Below are positions 15,814 through 25,280 of a DNA stretch of 64,000 nt, in pieces. The stretch lies in the NCBI GenBank assembly GCA_965205225.1, contig CBDBFZ010000002.1:1054001-1118000 (forward strand), written 5' to 3'. The translations under genes were made by a program, and so were the position numbers. The DNA is from Litorimonas sp965205225. GTDB lineage: Bacteria; Pseudomonadota; Alphaproteobacteria; Caulobacterales; Maricaulaceae. Every line of letters starts with the position of its first letter. Positions within the stretch are counted from its first letter, which is position 1. The notes under the pieces were generated by a model. That model was not told where the DNA came from. It saw nothing but the letters and a program-made list of their open reading frames with translations, and did no database searches.

Positions 15814-17385
15814 CTAGAGTCCGCGCAAATATTCATAGGCCGCCAGTTGCCCGGCTGTATCAGAAAAGCCCGCATCGCGCAGACGGCGGATCGTGCGGTA
15901 GATCGACCAGCTGTCACGAGCCTCATAGCGGGCGACCTGATCGGCCAGACGCAGCAGGCTCTCCGCCCGAGCGCCTCGGTCAATGGCGTGATCAATCCCG
16001 ATCCAGTCAAGGTCCAGTGTTCCGGATTGCGTGGCCTCAGCCAGCATCGCTTCAACCGGTTCCGTCAGATTGGCCCCCAGAGCCAGAGCCATCAGGACAT
16101 CGCTGGTCGCGCCAGGCATGTTCTGCGCCAGGGCCAGCTCCAGTCCAGCCCCAAGAGGCCGCGCGATGAAGCCATTTCCCATCGCATCGGATGCCAGAGC
16201 CAGTCGTTCCCGTATCTCTTCATTTTCCGTCGCGTCGAACAGTGCCTTCATCATGACGATATCGCGTGTCACCACGGCATAACGCGCATATAGCGGCAGG
16301 TTCGCGCTGGCCATATCGGAGGGATCGAGCACCGCTGGAATGCGCGACAGAACCCGGTACGGGTCAAGCCCTTCAGCCACAGCGCGCCCGACGAATTCCG
16401 ATACGGCCGCCGCATTGCCGTCCCGGCCCAGTAGGTAGAGACGCGCTGTGCCCACAGGCGACATATCCGTCAGTAGCGCCGTCACTGCAGGATCAACACC
16501 TCCTTGCACCGGGTCCTCTGTCTCAGTCGCTTCAGCCGCGTCGACCGAGAAAGGGACGCCCACTTCAAGATGATCTAGGACATCATCTGGAATGGTGGCG
16601 ATTTCGTCTGGGTGGCCGCCGATCAGATCGATTTGGGTGATCGTGTCAGTCGTGACTTCGAAAGGGGATGAGTCAGGGTCCATAGCAGGAGGAGCGGGCA
16701 TATCCGTATCCGCGACCAGTTTGGTTATGTAGGCGTCCAGCGCCTTTGCATCGAGAGCCATCGCTTCATTCCAGAATCCTTCAGGGGGATCCGGAATGAT
16801 CAGATCTGTCTGCTCGCCGCGATCGCGTAACAGATCACGAGCCAGATCCGCAGCAGAGCCCTCGCCGCGAGCATCATGGCAGGCGGCGCGCAACCGAACC
16901 CACGCGCTATCGCCGCGCCCTTGCGTGATGGCATCAGAAATTTCACAGGCTGCATCCAGATTGCCCCGCGCAATATAGGCTTGGGCGCGCAGAGCCGGGT
17001 CTTGCGCCGTTGGGTTTCGGGCTGTGAATTGATCATATTCATCCGGCGTTGCCAACCGCTGGGCCGCCTGTATTCGCGCGCGCTCGAACGCTGTGTCTGC
17101 TCCGGACGGGAACGCCAGTCCCGCCAGCACAACCCGGCGCAACATATCGCGGACAATCGGATGCGCCGTCTCGGCCGGAATGTCGCGCAGCAGACGCGCC
17201 GCGCGTTCGGCTTCGGTACCTGACCACGCTTCTGCTTCCAGACCGCGGGCGATGTCGATACCAGGCGCAAAAGCCTTGGCCGCGTCCAGACCTTCGACCG
17301 CAATTGATTGCGCCGGGGCGGACCCGGCCCATGACGCGAGTGAAACCGCCAGACCTGCTGAGAGATAGAGCGCTCTACTTGCCAT
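15814..17385 (-). CDS. Large periplasmic helical-repeat protein of unknown function
   Basis: With the ATG at 17385 the protein begins MASRALYLSAGLAVSLASW and has a signal peptide ending GSAPAQS, giving about 523 residues. The rest is Ala-rich and helical (AERAARLLRDIPAETAH, RAQAYIARGNLDAACEISDA, ALRAACHDARGEGSAADLARDLL), suggesting TPR- or SEL1-like repeats. A central acidic linker (PPAMDPDSSPFEVTTDT) divides it in two. It overlaps the 3' end of a small membrane protein by 11 bases and is followed immediately by xerD. I know no function; the repeat character suggests an envelope scaffold. Confidence 0.75.
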   Translation of the reverse strand: MASRALYLSAGLAVSLASWAGSAPAQSIAVEGLDAAKAFAPGIDIARGLEAEAWSGTEAERAARLLRDIPAETAHPIVRDMLRRVVLAGLAFPSGADTAFERARIQAAQRLATPDEYDQFTARNPTAQDPALRAQAYIARGNLDAACEISDAITQGRGDSAWVRLRAACHDARGEGSAADLARDLLRDRGEQTDLIIPDPPEGFWNEAMALDAKALDAYITKLVADTDMPAPPAMDPDSSPFEVTTDTITQIDLIGGHPDEIATIPDDVLDHLEVGVPFSVDAAEATETEDPVQGGVDPAVTALLTDMSPVGTARLYLLGRDGNAAAVSEFVGRAVAEGLDPYRVLSRIPAVLDPSDMASANLPLYARYAVVTRDIVMMKALFDATENEEIRERLALASDAMGNGFIARPLGAGLELALAQNMPGATSDVLMALALGANLTEPVEAMLAEATQSGTLDLDWIGIDHAIDRGARAESLLRLADQVARYEARDSWSIYRTIRRLRDAGFSDTAGQLAAYEYLRGL

Positions 17386-17515
17386 AGGTGTCAGGCAGTT
17401 CGATTGAGCGGACATCCTGCGGCGCACTATCGGGTCCGACCGAGCCTGCCAGCCAGAACAAAATGGCGATCAGAAACAAAAGCAGGCCTCCGACGATGAT
17501 AAGCATTTTCTTCAT
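17375..17515 (-). CDS. Small single-pass membrane protein (46 aa)
   Basis: The short ORF starts MKKMLIIVGGLLLFLIAILF and continues WLAGSVGPDSAPQDVRS to the end IELPDTYGK. A ribosome site AAGGA lies 6 bases before the ATG. It has one N-terminal membrane helix of about 20 residues and a short, probably periplasmic, acidic tail. Its stop lies inside the start region of the large periplasmic protein (11-base overlap), indicating translational coupling. It may anchor or accompany that protein (inference). Confidence 0.6.
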   Translation of the reverse strand: MKKMLIIVGGLLLFLIAILFWLAGSVGPDSAPQDVRSIELPDTYGK

Positions 17516-17608
17516 GATGATCCTTATCGTGTTTAAATGTTGAGCAGGCGTTGATAAGCTCCCATACTCTAGCCTGATTTATGACACTCTGTGGCCTGCG
17601 CCACAGCT

Positions 17609-18196
17609 ATGAGATATATTTTGGAAGACACAAAGGCTTTAACGCCGGAAAACAGTATCGAATCGCCCCGATCACGCCCCATCGCGCTGGTCGGCCTGAT
17701 GGGTGTGGGCAAGACGACCGTCGGGCGGCGTCTGGCCAAGTCTCTGGGTCACGACTTCTATGATTCAGATGAAGAGATCGAACGTGCGTCCGGACGGACG
17801 GTCGCTGGCTATTTCCGCGATCACGGCGAAGATGCCTTCCGTGATGGCGAGCGCCGGGTTGTCGAGCGACTTCTGGCCGAGCCCAATATCGTCATGGCAA
17901 CAGGCGGCGGGGCCTTTATTCATCCGGAGACACATGACATCCTGAAGGCGCGCGCGCTGGTCATCTGGCTGAAAGGCGATTTCGAAACATTAATGGAACG
18001 GGTCCTGCGGAAAAATACGCGCCCCTTACTGCAAGTCCCCGACCCCCGCAGTAGGATGCGCGAACTGATGGATCAACGTGAACCCATCTATGCCCGTGCA
18101 CATCTCACCGTGCCTGTGGCAAAAGGCCCACACACGCGAACGGTAGGCCGGATCAAACGCGCTCTTGAGGCTTATAGGGCGCAGCCCGATGGATGA
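17609..18196 (+). CDS. aroK: Shikimate kinase
   Basis: AroK phosphorylates shikimate at the 3-position with ATP in the pathway to chorismate. The Walker A motif is GLMGVGKTT; the shikimate-binding DSDEEIERASG, FRDHGEDAFRDGE and ATGGGAF motifs follow, with LID residues near RKNTRPLL. The ATG at 17609 was taken; a GTG six codons earlier is open too. The N-terminus is about 25 residues longer than the minimal enzyme. It overlaps aroB by eight bases in an aroK-aroB-corC operon, an order widely conserved in Alphaproteobacteria. Confidence 0.95.
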   Translation: MRYILEDTKALTPENSIESPRSRPIALVGLMGVGKTTVGRRLAKSLGHDFYDSDEEIERASGRTVAGYFRDHGEDAFRDGERRVVERLLAEPNIVMATGGGAFIHPETHDILKARALVIWLKGDFETLMERVLRKNTRPLLQVPDPRSRMRELMDQREPIYARAHLTVPVAKGPHTRTVGRIKRALEAYRAQPDG

Positions 18197-19322
18197 TGTG
18201 AGCGCAGTCCACCCGCCGGGAAACAGCGAGATTGTTCGGGTCGATCTTGGCGAACGCGGCTATGATATAGTCATCGGCGCGAACGAGTTGTGCCGTCTGG
18301 CAGATCATCTTAGATCCGTGACCCTGTCAGGCCGTGTGGCCGTCATTACGGACGAAACGGTCCAGGCTCTGCACGGCGACGCTATCGCTGCAGCCCTGTC
18401 GGATTTCCGCGCCCATATGATTGTCCGCCCGGTGGGCGAGGATCAGAAAAGCATGGCCGGGCTTGAGGCTGTACTCGATTCGCTTTTCCGTGCGGGATTT
18501 GACCGATCCGATACGATCCTGGCCTTTGGCGGCGGGGTGATCGGTGATTTGACGGGGTTTGCAGCCAGTGTCTTCAAACGCGGCGCACCCTTCGTCCAGA
18601 TCCCGACGACCCTGCTGGCCCAGGTCGACAGTTCCGTCGGCGGCAAGACAGCGATCAATAACAGCTATGGCAAGAATCTGGTCGGGGCGTTCTATCAGCC
18701 GCGGCTTGTCTTGATCGATACTAACCTTCTGACCACATTGCCTGCCCGGCAGATCAAGGCGGGCTATGCCGAGACCGTCAAATATGGCCTGATCGACAGG
18801 CCCGAATTTTTTGAAGCGCTGGACGGCGGCATGGGTGCCCAGATTCTGGGATTGGAGGCCGATGCGCTGCGTGAAGCGATTTCCATCTCCTGCGCCGCGA
18901 AGGCTGATGTCGTCGCTCAGGATGAGCGTGAAGGCGGCGTTCGGGCTCTGCTCAATCTTGGCCACACTTTTGCCCATGCGCTGGAACTGGCCGCTGGCTA
19001 TGACGGCGATCTACTGCACGGCGAAGCCGTCAGCGCGGGCATGGATATGGCGTTCGATTTTTCGTCCCGGCTCGGGCTGTGTCATCAGCAGACGGCGAAG
19101 CGGGTTCAGGATCACCTGTCGCATCTGTCCATGCCAACACGCGCCGATATGGCGCCCTATCTGACGGATCCGGACGCTCTCCTCCGCCATATGCGGCAGG
19201 ACAAAAAGAATGAGGGCGGAAAGCTCAGCCTAATCCTCGCGCGCGGCATTGGTCAGAGTTTCATCGAAAAATCGGCCAGCGAGGCTGACCTCGCAGCTTA
19301 TCTGAAGGATATCGCGACATGA
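18189..19322 (+). CDS. aroB: 3-dehydroquinate synthase
   Basis: AroB converts DAHP to 3-dehydroquinate using NAD and a divalent metal. NAD-binding GEDQKSMAGLE, AFGGGVIGDLTGFAAS and QIPTTLLAQVDSSVGGKTAIN motifs are visible, as are metal ligands in GYAETVKYG and in LNLGHTFAHALE and LLHGEAVSAGM. The length of 377 residues is normal. It starts inside the last codons of aroK and its stop overlaps the next gene by four bases. Confidence 0.97.
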   Translation: MDDVSAVHPPGNSEIVRVDLGERGYDIVIGANELCRLADHLRSVTLSGRVAVITDETVQALHGDAIAAALSDFRAHMIVRPVGEDQKSMAGLEAVLDSLFRAGFDRSDTILAFGGGVIGDLTGFAASVFKRGAPFVQIPTTLLAQVDSSVGGKTAINNSYGKNLVGAFYQPRLVLIDTNLLTTLPARQIKAGYAETVKYGLIDRPEFFEALDGGMGAQILGLEADALREAISISCAAKADVVAQDEREGGVRALLNLGHTFAHALELAAGYDGDLLHGEAVSAGMDMAFDFSSRLGLCHQQTAKRVQDHLSHLSMPTRADMAPYLTDPDALLRHMRQDKKNEGGKLSLILARGIGQSFIEKSASEADLAAYLKDIAT

Positions 19323-20617
19323 CCGCTCTGCTGGAGCCTCAGAACCTTATTCTAGGGGGCGTCATCATCACATTGCTCATCCTTTCGGGTTTCTTCTCAT
19401 CCTCCGAGACGGCGCTCATAGCGGCGTCCCGTGTGCGCATGCATGCAGCAGAAAAGGAGGGGGATCGCCGGGCGAGCATCGTCGCCCTCCTGATGAATAT
19501 GCGCGAGCGTCTATTGGGCGGCATTTTGCTGGGCAATAATCTCGTCAATATTCTGGCGTCCGTTCTGACCACCGTGCTATTTACAAACTTGTTCGGCGAC
19601 AGCGCCCTAGCCCTGGCCGCCGCGACCGGGGTGATGACGGCACTGATCCTGATTTTCGCAGAGGTTCTGCCCAAAACCTATGCGATTTCCCAACCCGACA
19701 AGCTCGCGCTCATTGTGGCGCGTCCGATCAGCCTGATCGTGAGCATACTCGGTCCGGTCGTCGTGCTAGTACAGATGGTCGTCAACGGCGTACTGCAGAT
19801 TTTCGGTATCAACACCAATGCCAGCGCCTGGACCGCGGCCGATGAAATCAAGGGTGCGGTCGATCTGCACCTTACAGAGGGCGGTGTGGCCAAGCGAGCG
19901 CGTGACCAGATTTACGGCGTGCTCGAAATCGGCGAACTGGCCGTTGAAGATGTCATGATTCACCGCTCCAACCTGTCCATGGTGGCGCTGGAAACGCCGC
20001 CAGAGGATTTGTTCAAGGAGGTTCTGGCGTCAGGTCACTCCCGTCTGCCCGTTTATTCCAATGATTCAGACAATGTGGTTGGCGTCATTCACGTCAAGGA
20101 TCTGCTGGCCGCTCTGACCAAGGCAATCGACGCGGCCTCTGTCGATATCAAGAAGCTTCTGCGCCAGCCCTGGTTCGTCCCTGAGACCACATCGGTCGTC
20201 AAACAGCTGCGCGCCTTTCAGAGCAAACGCGAACATTTCGCGCTGGTTGTCGATGAGTATGGCGCGCTGATGGGCGTCATCACACTGGAAGACATATTGG
20301 AAGAAATAGTTGGCGATATTCAGGATGAGTATGATGAAGAGCTGGCTGGCGTAAAGCGCATGAAAGAAGGCGGCGCCGTCGTGCGTGGCGATGTCGCGAT
20401 CCGCGATCTGAACCGGACCATGGACTGGAAGCTGCCGGATGATGAAGCCGTCACGATCGCCGGTCTTGTCATCCATGAAAGCCAGACCATCCCGACGCCG
20501 GGTCAGGCCTTTGCCTATCATGGTTACCGCTTCGAGATCCTGGAGCGGGAACGCAACCAGATCCAGTCTCTTCGGGTGCGCAAGACCTTTGAACCCGACC
20601 AGAGGAAAAACGGATGA
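19319..20617 (+). CDS. HlyC/CorC-family membrane transporter (DUF21 plus CBS pair)
   Basis: The protein has an N-terminal DUF21 domain with several membrane segments (about residues 8-190), including the FFSSSETALIAASRVRM motif. A CBS pair follows (VMIHRSNLSMVALE to ITLEDILEEIVGDIQDEYDEE, about 205-335), then a C-terminal CorC_HlyC domain. The family includes magnesium and cobalt efflux proteins (CorB/CorC type). It overlaps aroB by four bases, and the position directly after aroK-aroB is conserved in related genomes. Substrate is inferred only. Confidence 0.9.
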   Translation: MTALLEPQNLILGGVIITLLILSGFFSSSETALIAASRVRMHAAEKEGDRRASIVALLMNMRERLLGGILLGNNLVNILASVLTTVLFTNLFGDSALALAAATGVMTALILIFAEVLPKTYAISQPDKLALIVARPISLIVSILGPVVVLVQMVVNGVLQIFGINTNASAWTAADEIKGAVDLHLTEGGVAKRARDQIYGVLEIGELAVEDVMIHRSNLSMVALETPPEDLFKEVLASGHSRLPVYSNDSDNVVGVIHVKDLLAALTKAIDAASVDIKKLLRQPWFVPETTSVVKQLRAFQSKREHFALVVDEYGALMGVITLEDILEEIVGDIQDEYDEELAGVKRMKEGGAVVRGDVAIRDLNRTMDWKLPDDEAVTIAGLVIHESQTIPTPGQAFAYHGYRFEILERERNQIQSLRVRKTFEPDQRKNG

Positions 20618-21341
20618 GACAGCTGATCCTGATCGCGGCCTGTTGGCAGACTGCGGCGATACGCTGATCACCATGAAAGACGGGCCGACCCTCGACAGCT
20701 ATGCTGATTCAGGATGAAACGATCACCGCGCTGGGCACAGATGATGATCTCCGGACCAGCCATCCGGGGGCAGTCCTCACCGATCTGACAGGGAAGACCA
20801 TCATTCCGGGCGTAGTGGATAGTCACGTCCATGTTCGCGAGCTCGGCATGGATGCTATCAAGGTCAATCTGGTCGACGTGGGCACGGTTCGACGTTGTTG
20901 CGCGAATACGCGATCAGGATCAGCGTCCGAACGTCGCGCCTGGGGATTGGATCATCGGTCAGGGTTGGGACGAAGGGGCATTCGCCGATGCGGGCGACCC
21001 CGGCGGCTATCCCATGACAGACGTCATCAATGAGGCCTTTCCCGATAATCCGTTAGCGCTGGAATCTCTTCACGGGTTTGGCGCGATGGCCAATGCCGCC
21101 GCGCTTGCGCGGATTGGTATTGCGGACGAAACGCCGGACCCCGAAAGCGGAACGATCCCGCGCGGCGCAAACGGTCAAGCAACGGACGTGATGCTGACGC
21201 TGGCGCAAGCGCTTCTGTTCGATATCGTGCCCATTCGCGTCTTTGGTATGCTCACGGCAATGATGCGGCGTTGATGAGCGCATAGTTTGAGAGCGGGTCG
21301 CTCGACGGTCCGGAGGACGGGCTCGATATTGGCGGCATTAA
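20614..21341 (+). pseudogene. YtcJ-like amidohydrolase, 5' part (split by IS copy 3)
   Basis: The ATG at 20614 overlaps the stop of the previous gene and opens a damaged signal sequence (MRQLILIAA). In changing frames the sequence then shows the amidohydrolase layout: GKTIIPGVVDSHVHV, the metal-binding HxH near the N-terminus, GDWIIGQGWDEGAF, NPLALESLHGFGAMANAAAL and GTIPRGANGQATDVM. Frameshifts occur near 20660, 20890 and 21250, and a TAG stands for a Tyr in LMSA-stop-FESGSLDGPEDG. The reading reaches GGIKA at the IS. Joining across one AGCT gives GGIKAFYDGSLGSR, a recognisable YtcJ-family block. Confidence 0.8.
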
Positions 21342-21345
21342 AGCT

Positions 21346-22665
21346 GGAGGCCTCTAAAAACCATGCATTTTGTGGTGTGATCTGATTTACTGGTTTTGGG
21401 AGGATTTTATGATGCACGCGCCTGGATTGTTTGACTTGTCGGATCATCTTGCTCGCTTATCGGCGACAGGTGATCCGCTTGAAGCGCTAGAGTGTCATGT
21501 GGACTTTGAGGCTTTCCGAACTGTTCTGATGGAAGCCCTCGGTTATGGGGTTCGCGCCAAGGGCGGTCGGCCACCCTATGATCCGGTCACGATGTTCAAG
21601 GTGCTTGTTCTGGCATCGATGCACAATCTGAGTGATGAACGGATGGAATTTCTGATCCGGGATCGTTTAAGTTGGTTGCGGTTTCTGAGGTTTCAGATCG
21701 GTGAACCGACCCCGGACCAAAAGACGATTTGGCTGTTCCGTGAAAAGCTGACCCAGTCTGGTGCTTTCAAATCTCTGTTTGCCGCTTTTGAAGAGCAACT
21801 CTGCAAGCGCGGCTACAAACCCACGGGAGGTCAGATCGTGGATGCCACTTTGGTGTCAGCGCCGCGCCAACGGATGAAGAAAGAAGAGAAAGAGCGGGCC
21901 AGGGCGGGTGAAAGCGCGTCCGCTATCTGGCCTGATGATCCTGCCAGGGCCGCACAGAAAGACACCGACGCACGAGCGGTGGTCAGCTATTCCAGGGCGC
22001 GAAAGACCGCAGAAGGGGAACAGGACGCAGGCCTTGTCGACATTTCCATCCCTCACTTTGGGTACAAGAACCATATCAGTATTGACCGGAAATGGCGCTT
22101 TGTCCGGGGAGAGACCTGTACCCATGCGGCCCGCTATGATGGGCACGAACTGACATCGGTTCTGGATGCCACCAACAGCTCAAAGTCTGTTTGGGCGGAT
22201 ACAGCTTATCGCTCAGCCAAAAACGAAGCCTGGCTGAAAGCGCAGGGCTATCGTTCAAACATCCATCGAAAGAAGCCCCGCGGTAAACCGATGGCAAAGC
22301 ACATTCGGCGCGGCAATGCGACCCGCTCCTCCATCCGTGCCTGTGTTGAACATGTCTTCGGATATGAGAAAGGGCCGATGGCGATCACGATCCGCTCAAT
22401 CGGCCAGGCGCTCAATCGGCCAGGGCCGCTGGCCGGATCACCATGGCCAAGCTAAGCTACAACTTCCGCCGCCTCGTTTTCCATGAGCGACGACAGCCCA
22501 TAGCCTGATTCTGTTCAAAATCCGGATCCCCCCACTTATGCGGGCCAAAATCATGCCAAAATACGCCTGTGGACACGCATTCGTCACTCTATGAAGCCTG
22601 ACCTGAGAGCCGATTATACAATTCGCCTCTATACTGGCCCCAAAACCCTGTTCTTCGAGGTGTCC
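21346..22665 (+). mobile_element. IS5-family insertion sequence, copy 3 (full length)
   Basis: This 1320-bp element is identical in layout to copy 2, with ends GGAGGCC and GTGTCC and a direct repeat AGCT at 21342-21345 and 22666-22669. It interrupts the amidohydrolase between codons for Ala and Phe of IKAFYDG. The left end (AAAAACCATGCATTTTG) matches copy 1. It differs from copy 2 by only a few point changes. Confidence 0.95.
21409..22455 (+). CDS. IS5-family DDE transposase (copy 3)
   Basis: The 348-residue protein is nearly identical to the copy 2 transposase. Differences seen include FQIGEPT for FEIGEPT and AAQKD for AARKD. The DDE residues lie in IVDATLV, VWADTAYRS and VEHVFGYEK. As in copy 2 the C-terminal PLAGSPWPS replaces the expected KLSYNFRRLVF tail, which lies in another frame. 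Confidence 0.9.
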   Translation: MMHAPGLFDLSDHLARLSATGDPLEALECHVDFEAFRTVLMEALGYGVRAKGGRPPYDPVTMFKVLVLASMHNLSDERMEFLIRDRLSWLRFLRFQIGEPTPDQKTIWLFREKLTQSGAFKSLFAAFEEQLCKRGYKPTGGQIVDATLVSAPRQRMKKEEKERARAGESASAIWPDDPARAAQKDTDARAVVSYSRARKTAEGEQDAGLVDISIPHFGYKNHISIDRKWRFVRGETCTHAARYDGHELTSVLDATNSSKSVWADTAYRSAKNEAWLKAQGYRSNIHRKKPRGKPMAKHIRRGNATRSSIRACVEHVFGYEKGPMAITIRSIGQALNRPGPLAGSPWPS

Positions 22666-23063
22666 AGCTTTCTATGACGGGAGTCTTGGCTCACGCACTG
22701 CATTGATGCGCGATCCCTATTCTGATCAGCCTGACGCGGCGCGGCCGACAGTCCGCCTCGCCCTGGAAGATGTGGAGCGTCTCAGCGAAAACGCGCGCGA
22801 AGCTCGACGGATCACCCGAAGGCGGCTGGTATGCCAATGAAGCGTTGAGCCGCGAAGACAATCTGCGCGCCATGGCGCTGGCGGGTGCTCACTCCGCGTT
22901 TCAGGACGACACGCTCGGCAATCTGAACCCGGGAAAATGGGCGGGTTTTGTTGTTCTGTTCGACAATCCTCTGATGGTCACGAATATTCCAGCCTTCCAC
23001 GTCGACGCTATCTATGTCGCCGGCGAAGCAATTGTCGAAGTGGCGACCGAGACGCCCTACTAA
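22666..23063 (+). pseudogene. YtcJ-like amidohydrolase, 3' part
   Basis: After the IS the sequence continues FYDGSLGSRTALMRDPYSDQPDA, then RLALEDVERLSENARE. An internal deletion of most of the catalytic barrel follows. A second frame then carries the family C-terminus: DGSPEGGWYANEALSRED, LRAMALAGAHSAF, DTLGNLNPGKWAGFVVLFDN and DAIYVAGEAIVE, ending at 23063. The product could not be active. Confidence 0.8.
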
Positions 23064-23518
23064 TCCGTCTCCTCGCTATGTACTAACCGAACCGTCAGCG
23101 TCACGATGAAGACGGTCAGGGCATGACCGGCCAGACCCACTGTCCACCAGAGCGCGGGCACCAGCATAACGAAACCCTCGCCGTCAACACTCGCGCTGAT
23201 CGCCAGGAAAATTATCATACCCAATATATAGCTCCCGAGGTGAATCCAGAAAGACAGACGGACCGAAGCCAGCCCCTTGATCGCCACGGCCTTGTTGTTT
23301 GCCGCAGCCTGACGTGTCGGATCAACTGTCAGCGCGACGACATCGACATTGAAAGCCGCCGCCAGAGCCATGACAGATTCGTAGGAGGCCTTCTCACCAT
23401 TTTCGATACGTTGTACCGTTCTGGATCCAATACCGGCCAGGTCGGCAAGATGATCCTGCGACCAGTGACGCTCTTCGTGCCAGCGTTTTATCTTGACCGC
23501 ATCTGGGTGAAATTGCAT
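23060..23518 (-). CDS. XRE-type HTH protein with C-terminal 2TM domain
   Basis: The ATG at 23518 follows GGAGGAGCCTAAC. Residues 10-60 form a Cro/CI-type helix-turn-helix (WHEERHWSQDHLADLAGIG, RTVQRIENGEKASYESVMAL). After a short linker there are two membrane helices (RLSFWIHLGSYILGMIIFLAI and MLVPALWWTVGLAGHALTVF). The arrangement matches membrane-tethered XRE regulators with a 2TM domain. It may act as a membrane-anchored regulator; targets are unknown. Its 3' end overlaps the pseudogene terminus on the other strand by four bases. Confidence 0.8.
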   Translation of the reverse strand: MQFHPDAVKIKRWHEERHWSQDHLADLAGIGSRTVQRIENGEKASYESVMALAAAFNVDVVALTVDPTRQAAANNKAVAIKGLASVRLSFWIHLGSYILGMIIFLAISASVDGEGFVMLVPALWWTVGLAGHALTVFIVTLTVRLVHSEETD

Positions 23519-23657
23519 GTTAGGCTCCTCCAATATTCAGGGCAGCGCAGGAATGGCTGCTGTGAAGGTAGGATAGGCCCAAAACCGTTTAGGCGCAACG
23601 CCTGCCGGGTGTCAGCACTCCGCCACGGACCCGCCAGATGTCCGCCACCGCCTTCAC

Positions 23658-23933
23658 TTAACTCTCGATCGTGAGGCGCAACGCATGTAGTTTTTTCACC
23701 TCTTCAGCGATGGTGTTCATCACGGCGCGGTGGCGAGCGAGACGGGACAGATCGCGGAAAGCGTCTGACGTGATCGCGATATGGACATGGGTCGGTGTGT
23801 CGCCAAACTCGATCTTATGCTCTGCCGCCCCGCGGTGATCAGCATGAAGGTGGGACTCATTTTCGACTCTCAGCACATCTGGCGCAAAAGCCGCACGGAG
23901 TTTTGTATCGATAGAGGCGAGAATATCGGACAT
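23658..23933 (-). CDS. bolA: BolA-family protein
   Basis: This 91-residue protein has the class II KH-like BolA fold. The signature ADHRGAAEHKIEFGDTPTHVHIAITSDAF contains the conserved His used with monothiol glutaredoxin to bind a 2Fe-2S cluster; the C-terminal RLARHRAVMNTIAEEV-KLHAL helix is typical. BolA acts with Grx4/GrxD in iron and redox regulation. It is divergent from the J-domain gene; bolA, J-domain protein and cobS are neighbours in many Alphaproteobacteria. Confidence 0.92.
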   Translation of the reverse strand: MSDILASIDTKLRAAFAPDVLRVENESHLHADHRGAAEHKIEFGDTPTHVHIAITSDAFRDLSRLARHRAVMNTIAEEVKKLHALRLTIES

Positions 23934-24037
23934 AGAGCGTGCCCTAACTGAGACAGTCGGGCCCGTCGAGAGTCGGTATTGCCGCGAAATCGGGTTCCAG
24001 TCGCCATATTCTCTTGATTTGAACGGCCTCTGCCGCC

Positions 24038-24700
24038 ATGTTGCGCAATCCGAAATTCCTCTTGTTAAACAACCCGGAGCTCCGCTTGGCCTACGACTGG
24101 AAATCCAAAGGCATCGACATCAGCGCTGCCAAGGCTAAGAAAAAGAAGAAACCGACCGAAGAGCCCTGCGAATGGGCGGGGTGCGAGAAGATGGGCGGTT
24201 GCAAAGCCCCGAAGTCACCGGACCGACTACGCGAATATCATAATTTCTGTCAGGCCCATGCGCGCGAATACAATAAGAACTGGAATTTCTTCCAGGGTAT
24301 GAGTGACGCCGATATTACCCAATGGCAGGTTGGCGCGCGTCATGGGCACCGCCCGACCTGGGATGTCCGCAAGAACACCGCTGAACGGGCGCAGGCCAAT
24401 AAGCGCCGCAAGGCGGGAGCGACGTCAGCTACGTCCGAAGGTTATACGATTTTTGGCGGCGGTGTTGATCCGGGCGCGACCGATTCGAAACCGCGGCATT
24501 CCGTCTCTAAGATGGCGCTGAAGGCGCTGCATGATCTCGGCCTCGATGAAGGCGCGACGCAAGATGAAGTGCGCAAGCGCTACACCAAGCTGGTCAAGCA
24601 GTTTCACCCGGATGCCAATCAGGGCAAACGCGACGCGGAAGAAAGCTTCCAGCGCGTGCTGAAAGCCTGGAAGATTCTCAAGAACGCCAATCTGGGCTGA
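24038..24700 (+). CDS. J-domain co-chaperone with C-terminal DnaJ domain
   Basis: The 220-residue protein has an N-terminal conserved region with cysteines (CEWAGCEKMGGCKAP, YHNFCQAHAREYN), possibly a zinc site, and a basic middle. A C-terminal J domain starts at about residue 160 (ALHDLGLDEGATQDEVRKRY) and holds the HPD motif (KQFHPDANQG) that stimulates DnaK ATPase. The J domain at the C-terminus distinguishes it from DnaJ proper. It lies upstream of cobS; a link to cobalt chelatase assembly is only suggested by synteny. Confidence 0.88.
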   Translation: MLRNPKFLLLNNPELRLAYDWKSKGIDISAAKAKKKKKPTEEPCEWAGCEKMGGCKAPKSPDRLREYHNFCQAHAREYNKNWNFFQGMSDADITQWQVGARHGHRPTWDVRKNTAERAQANKRRKAGATSATSEGYTIFGGGVDPGATDSKPRHSVSKMALKALHDLGLDEGATQDEVRKRYTKLVKQFHPDANQGKRDAEESFQRVLKAWKILKNANLG

Positions 24701-24747
24701 TCGCGCTGAATCTGTCGGGCCACCGGTCGTCCCGGCAGCTTGAAGCG

Positions 24748-25210
24748 TCAAACCTGTTTCTCGGTCGGTCTCAGCCCGTTTCGGCCAGGCTGACGAGTTT
24801 GTCGGGCCTGTGTCCAACCGCCCGCACCGGATGATCCTGCGGGAACACCGACATGCGTCAATTTCATATGCGTCTTGCCGTCGATCTCTTCGAGGTCAAC
24901 AATCACGTCGGTTACCTCCGAATGGCCGTCCGGCATACCCATGCTCTCTATGTAGATAAGCCAGGTTGAGGCACTCACCTCTTTATACTCACCCGTGAAT
25001 CACATGGTCATGACCCGGTCTGGCTGCTTCATCTCCGTTCAGATCTTCCGGCGGCTGCCAAGGCGGACATCCATATCCGCAACGGGAATCGTATACCGTT
25101 GCGTCCGTATCATTGCGATAACAGCGAAGGGTCGTCCACATCATCCAGACATGTTCGGTGGGTGCATTGACCGTGCGCTCAATCCTTACACAGCCCATAT
25201 CAGTGGCCAC
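24748..25210 (-). pseudogene. SRPBCC/AHSA1-type START-fold protein remnant
   Basis: The minus strand begins with VRIERTVNAPTEHVWMMWT, the standard N-terminus of AHSA1-like SRPBCC proteins. After several frame changes it ends with VDLEEIDGKTHMKLTHVGVPAG and GAGGWTQA, the standard C-terminus. The centre is scrambled and no frame spans it. Function of the intact ancestor is not known beyond lipid or ligand binding for the fold. Confidence 0.7.
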
Positions 25211-25280
25211 CTTTAGCCTCCATCATCGCCATCAGGCAGCGTTTCATTTCGTCAAATCTGGCTTCCCAGATCAGTCTATA

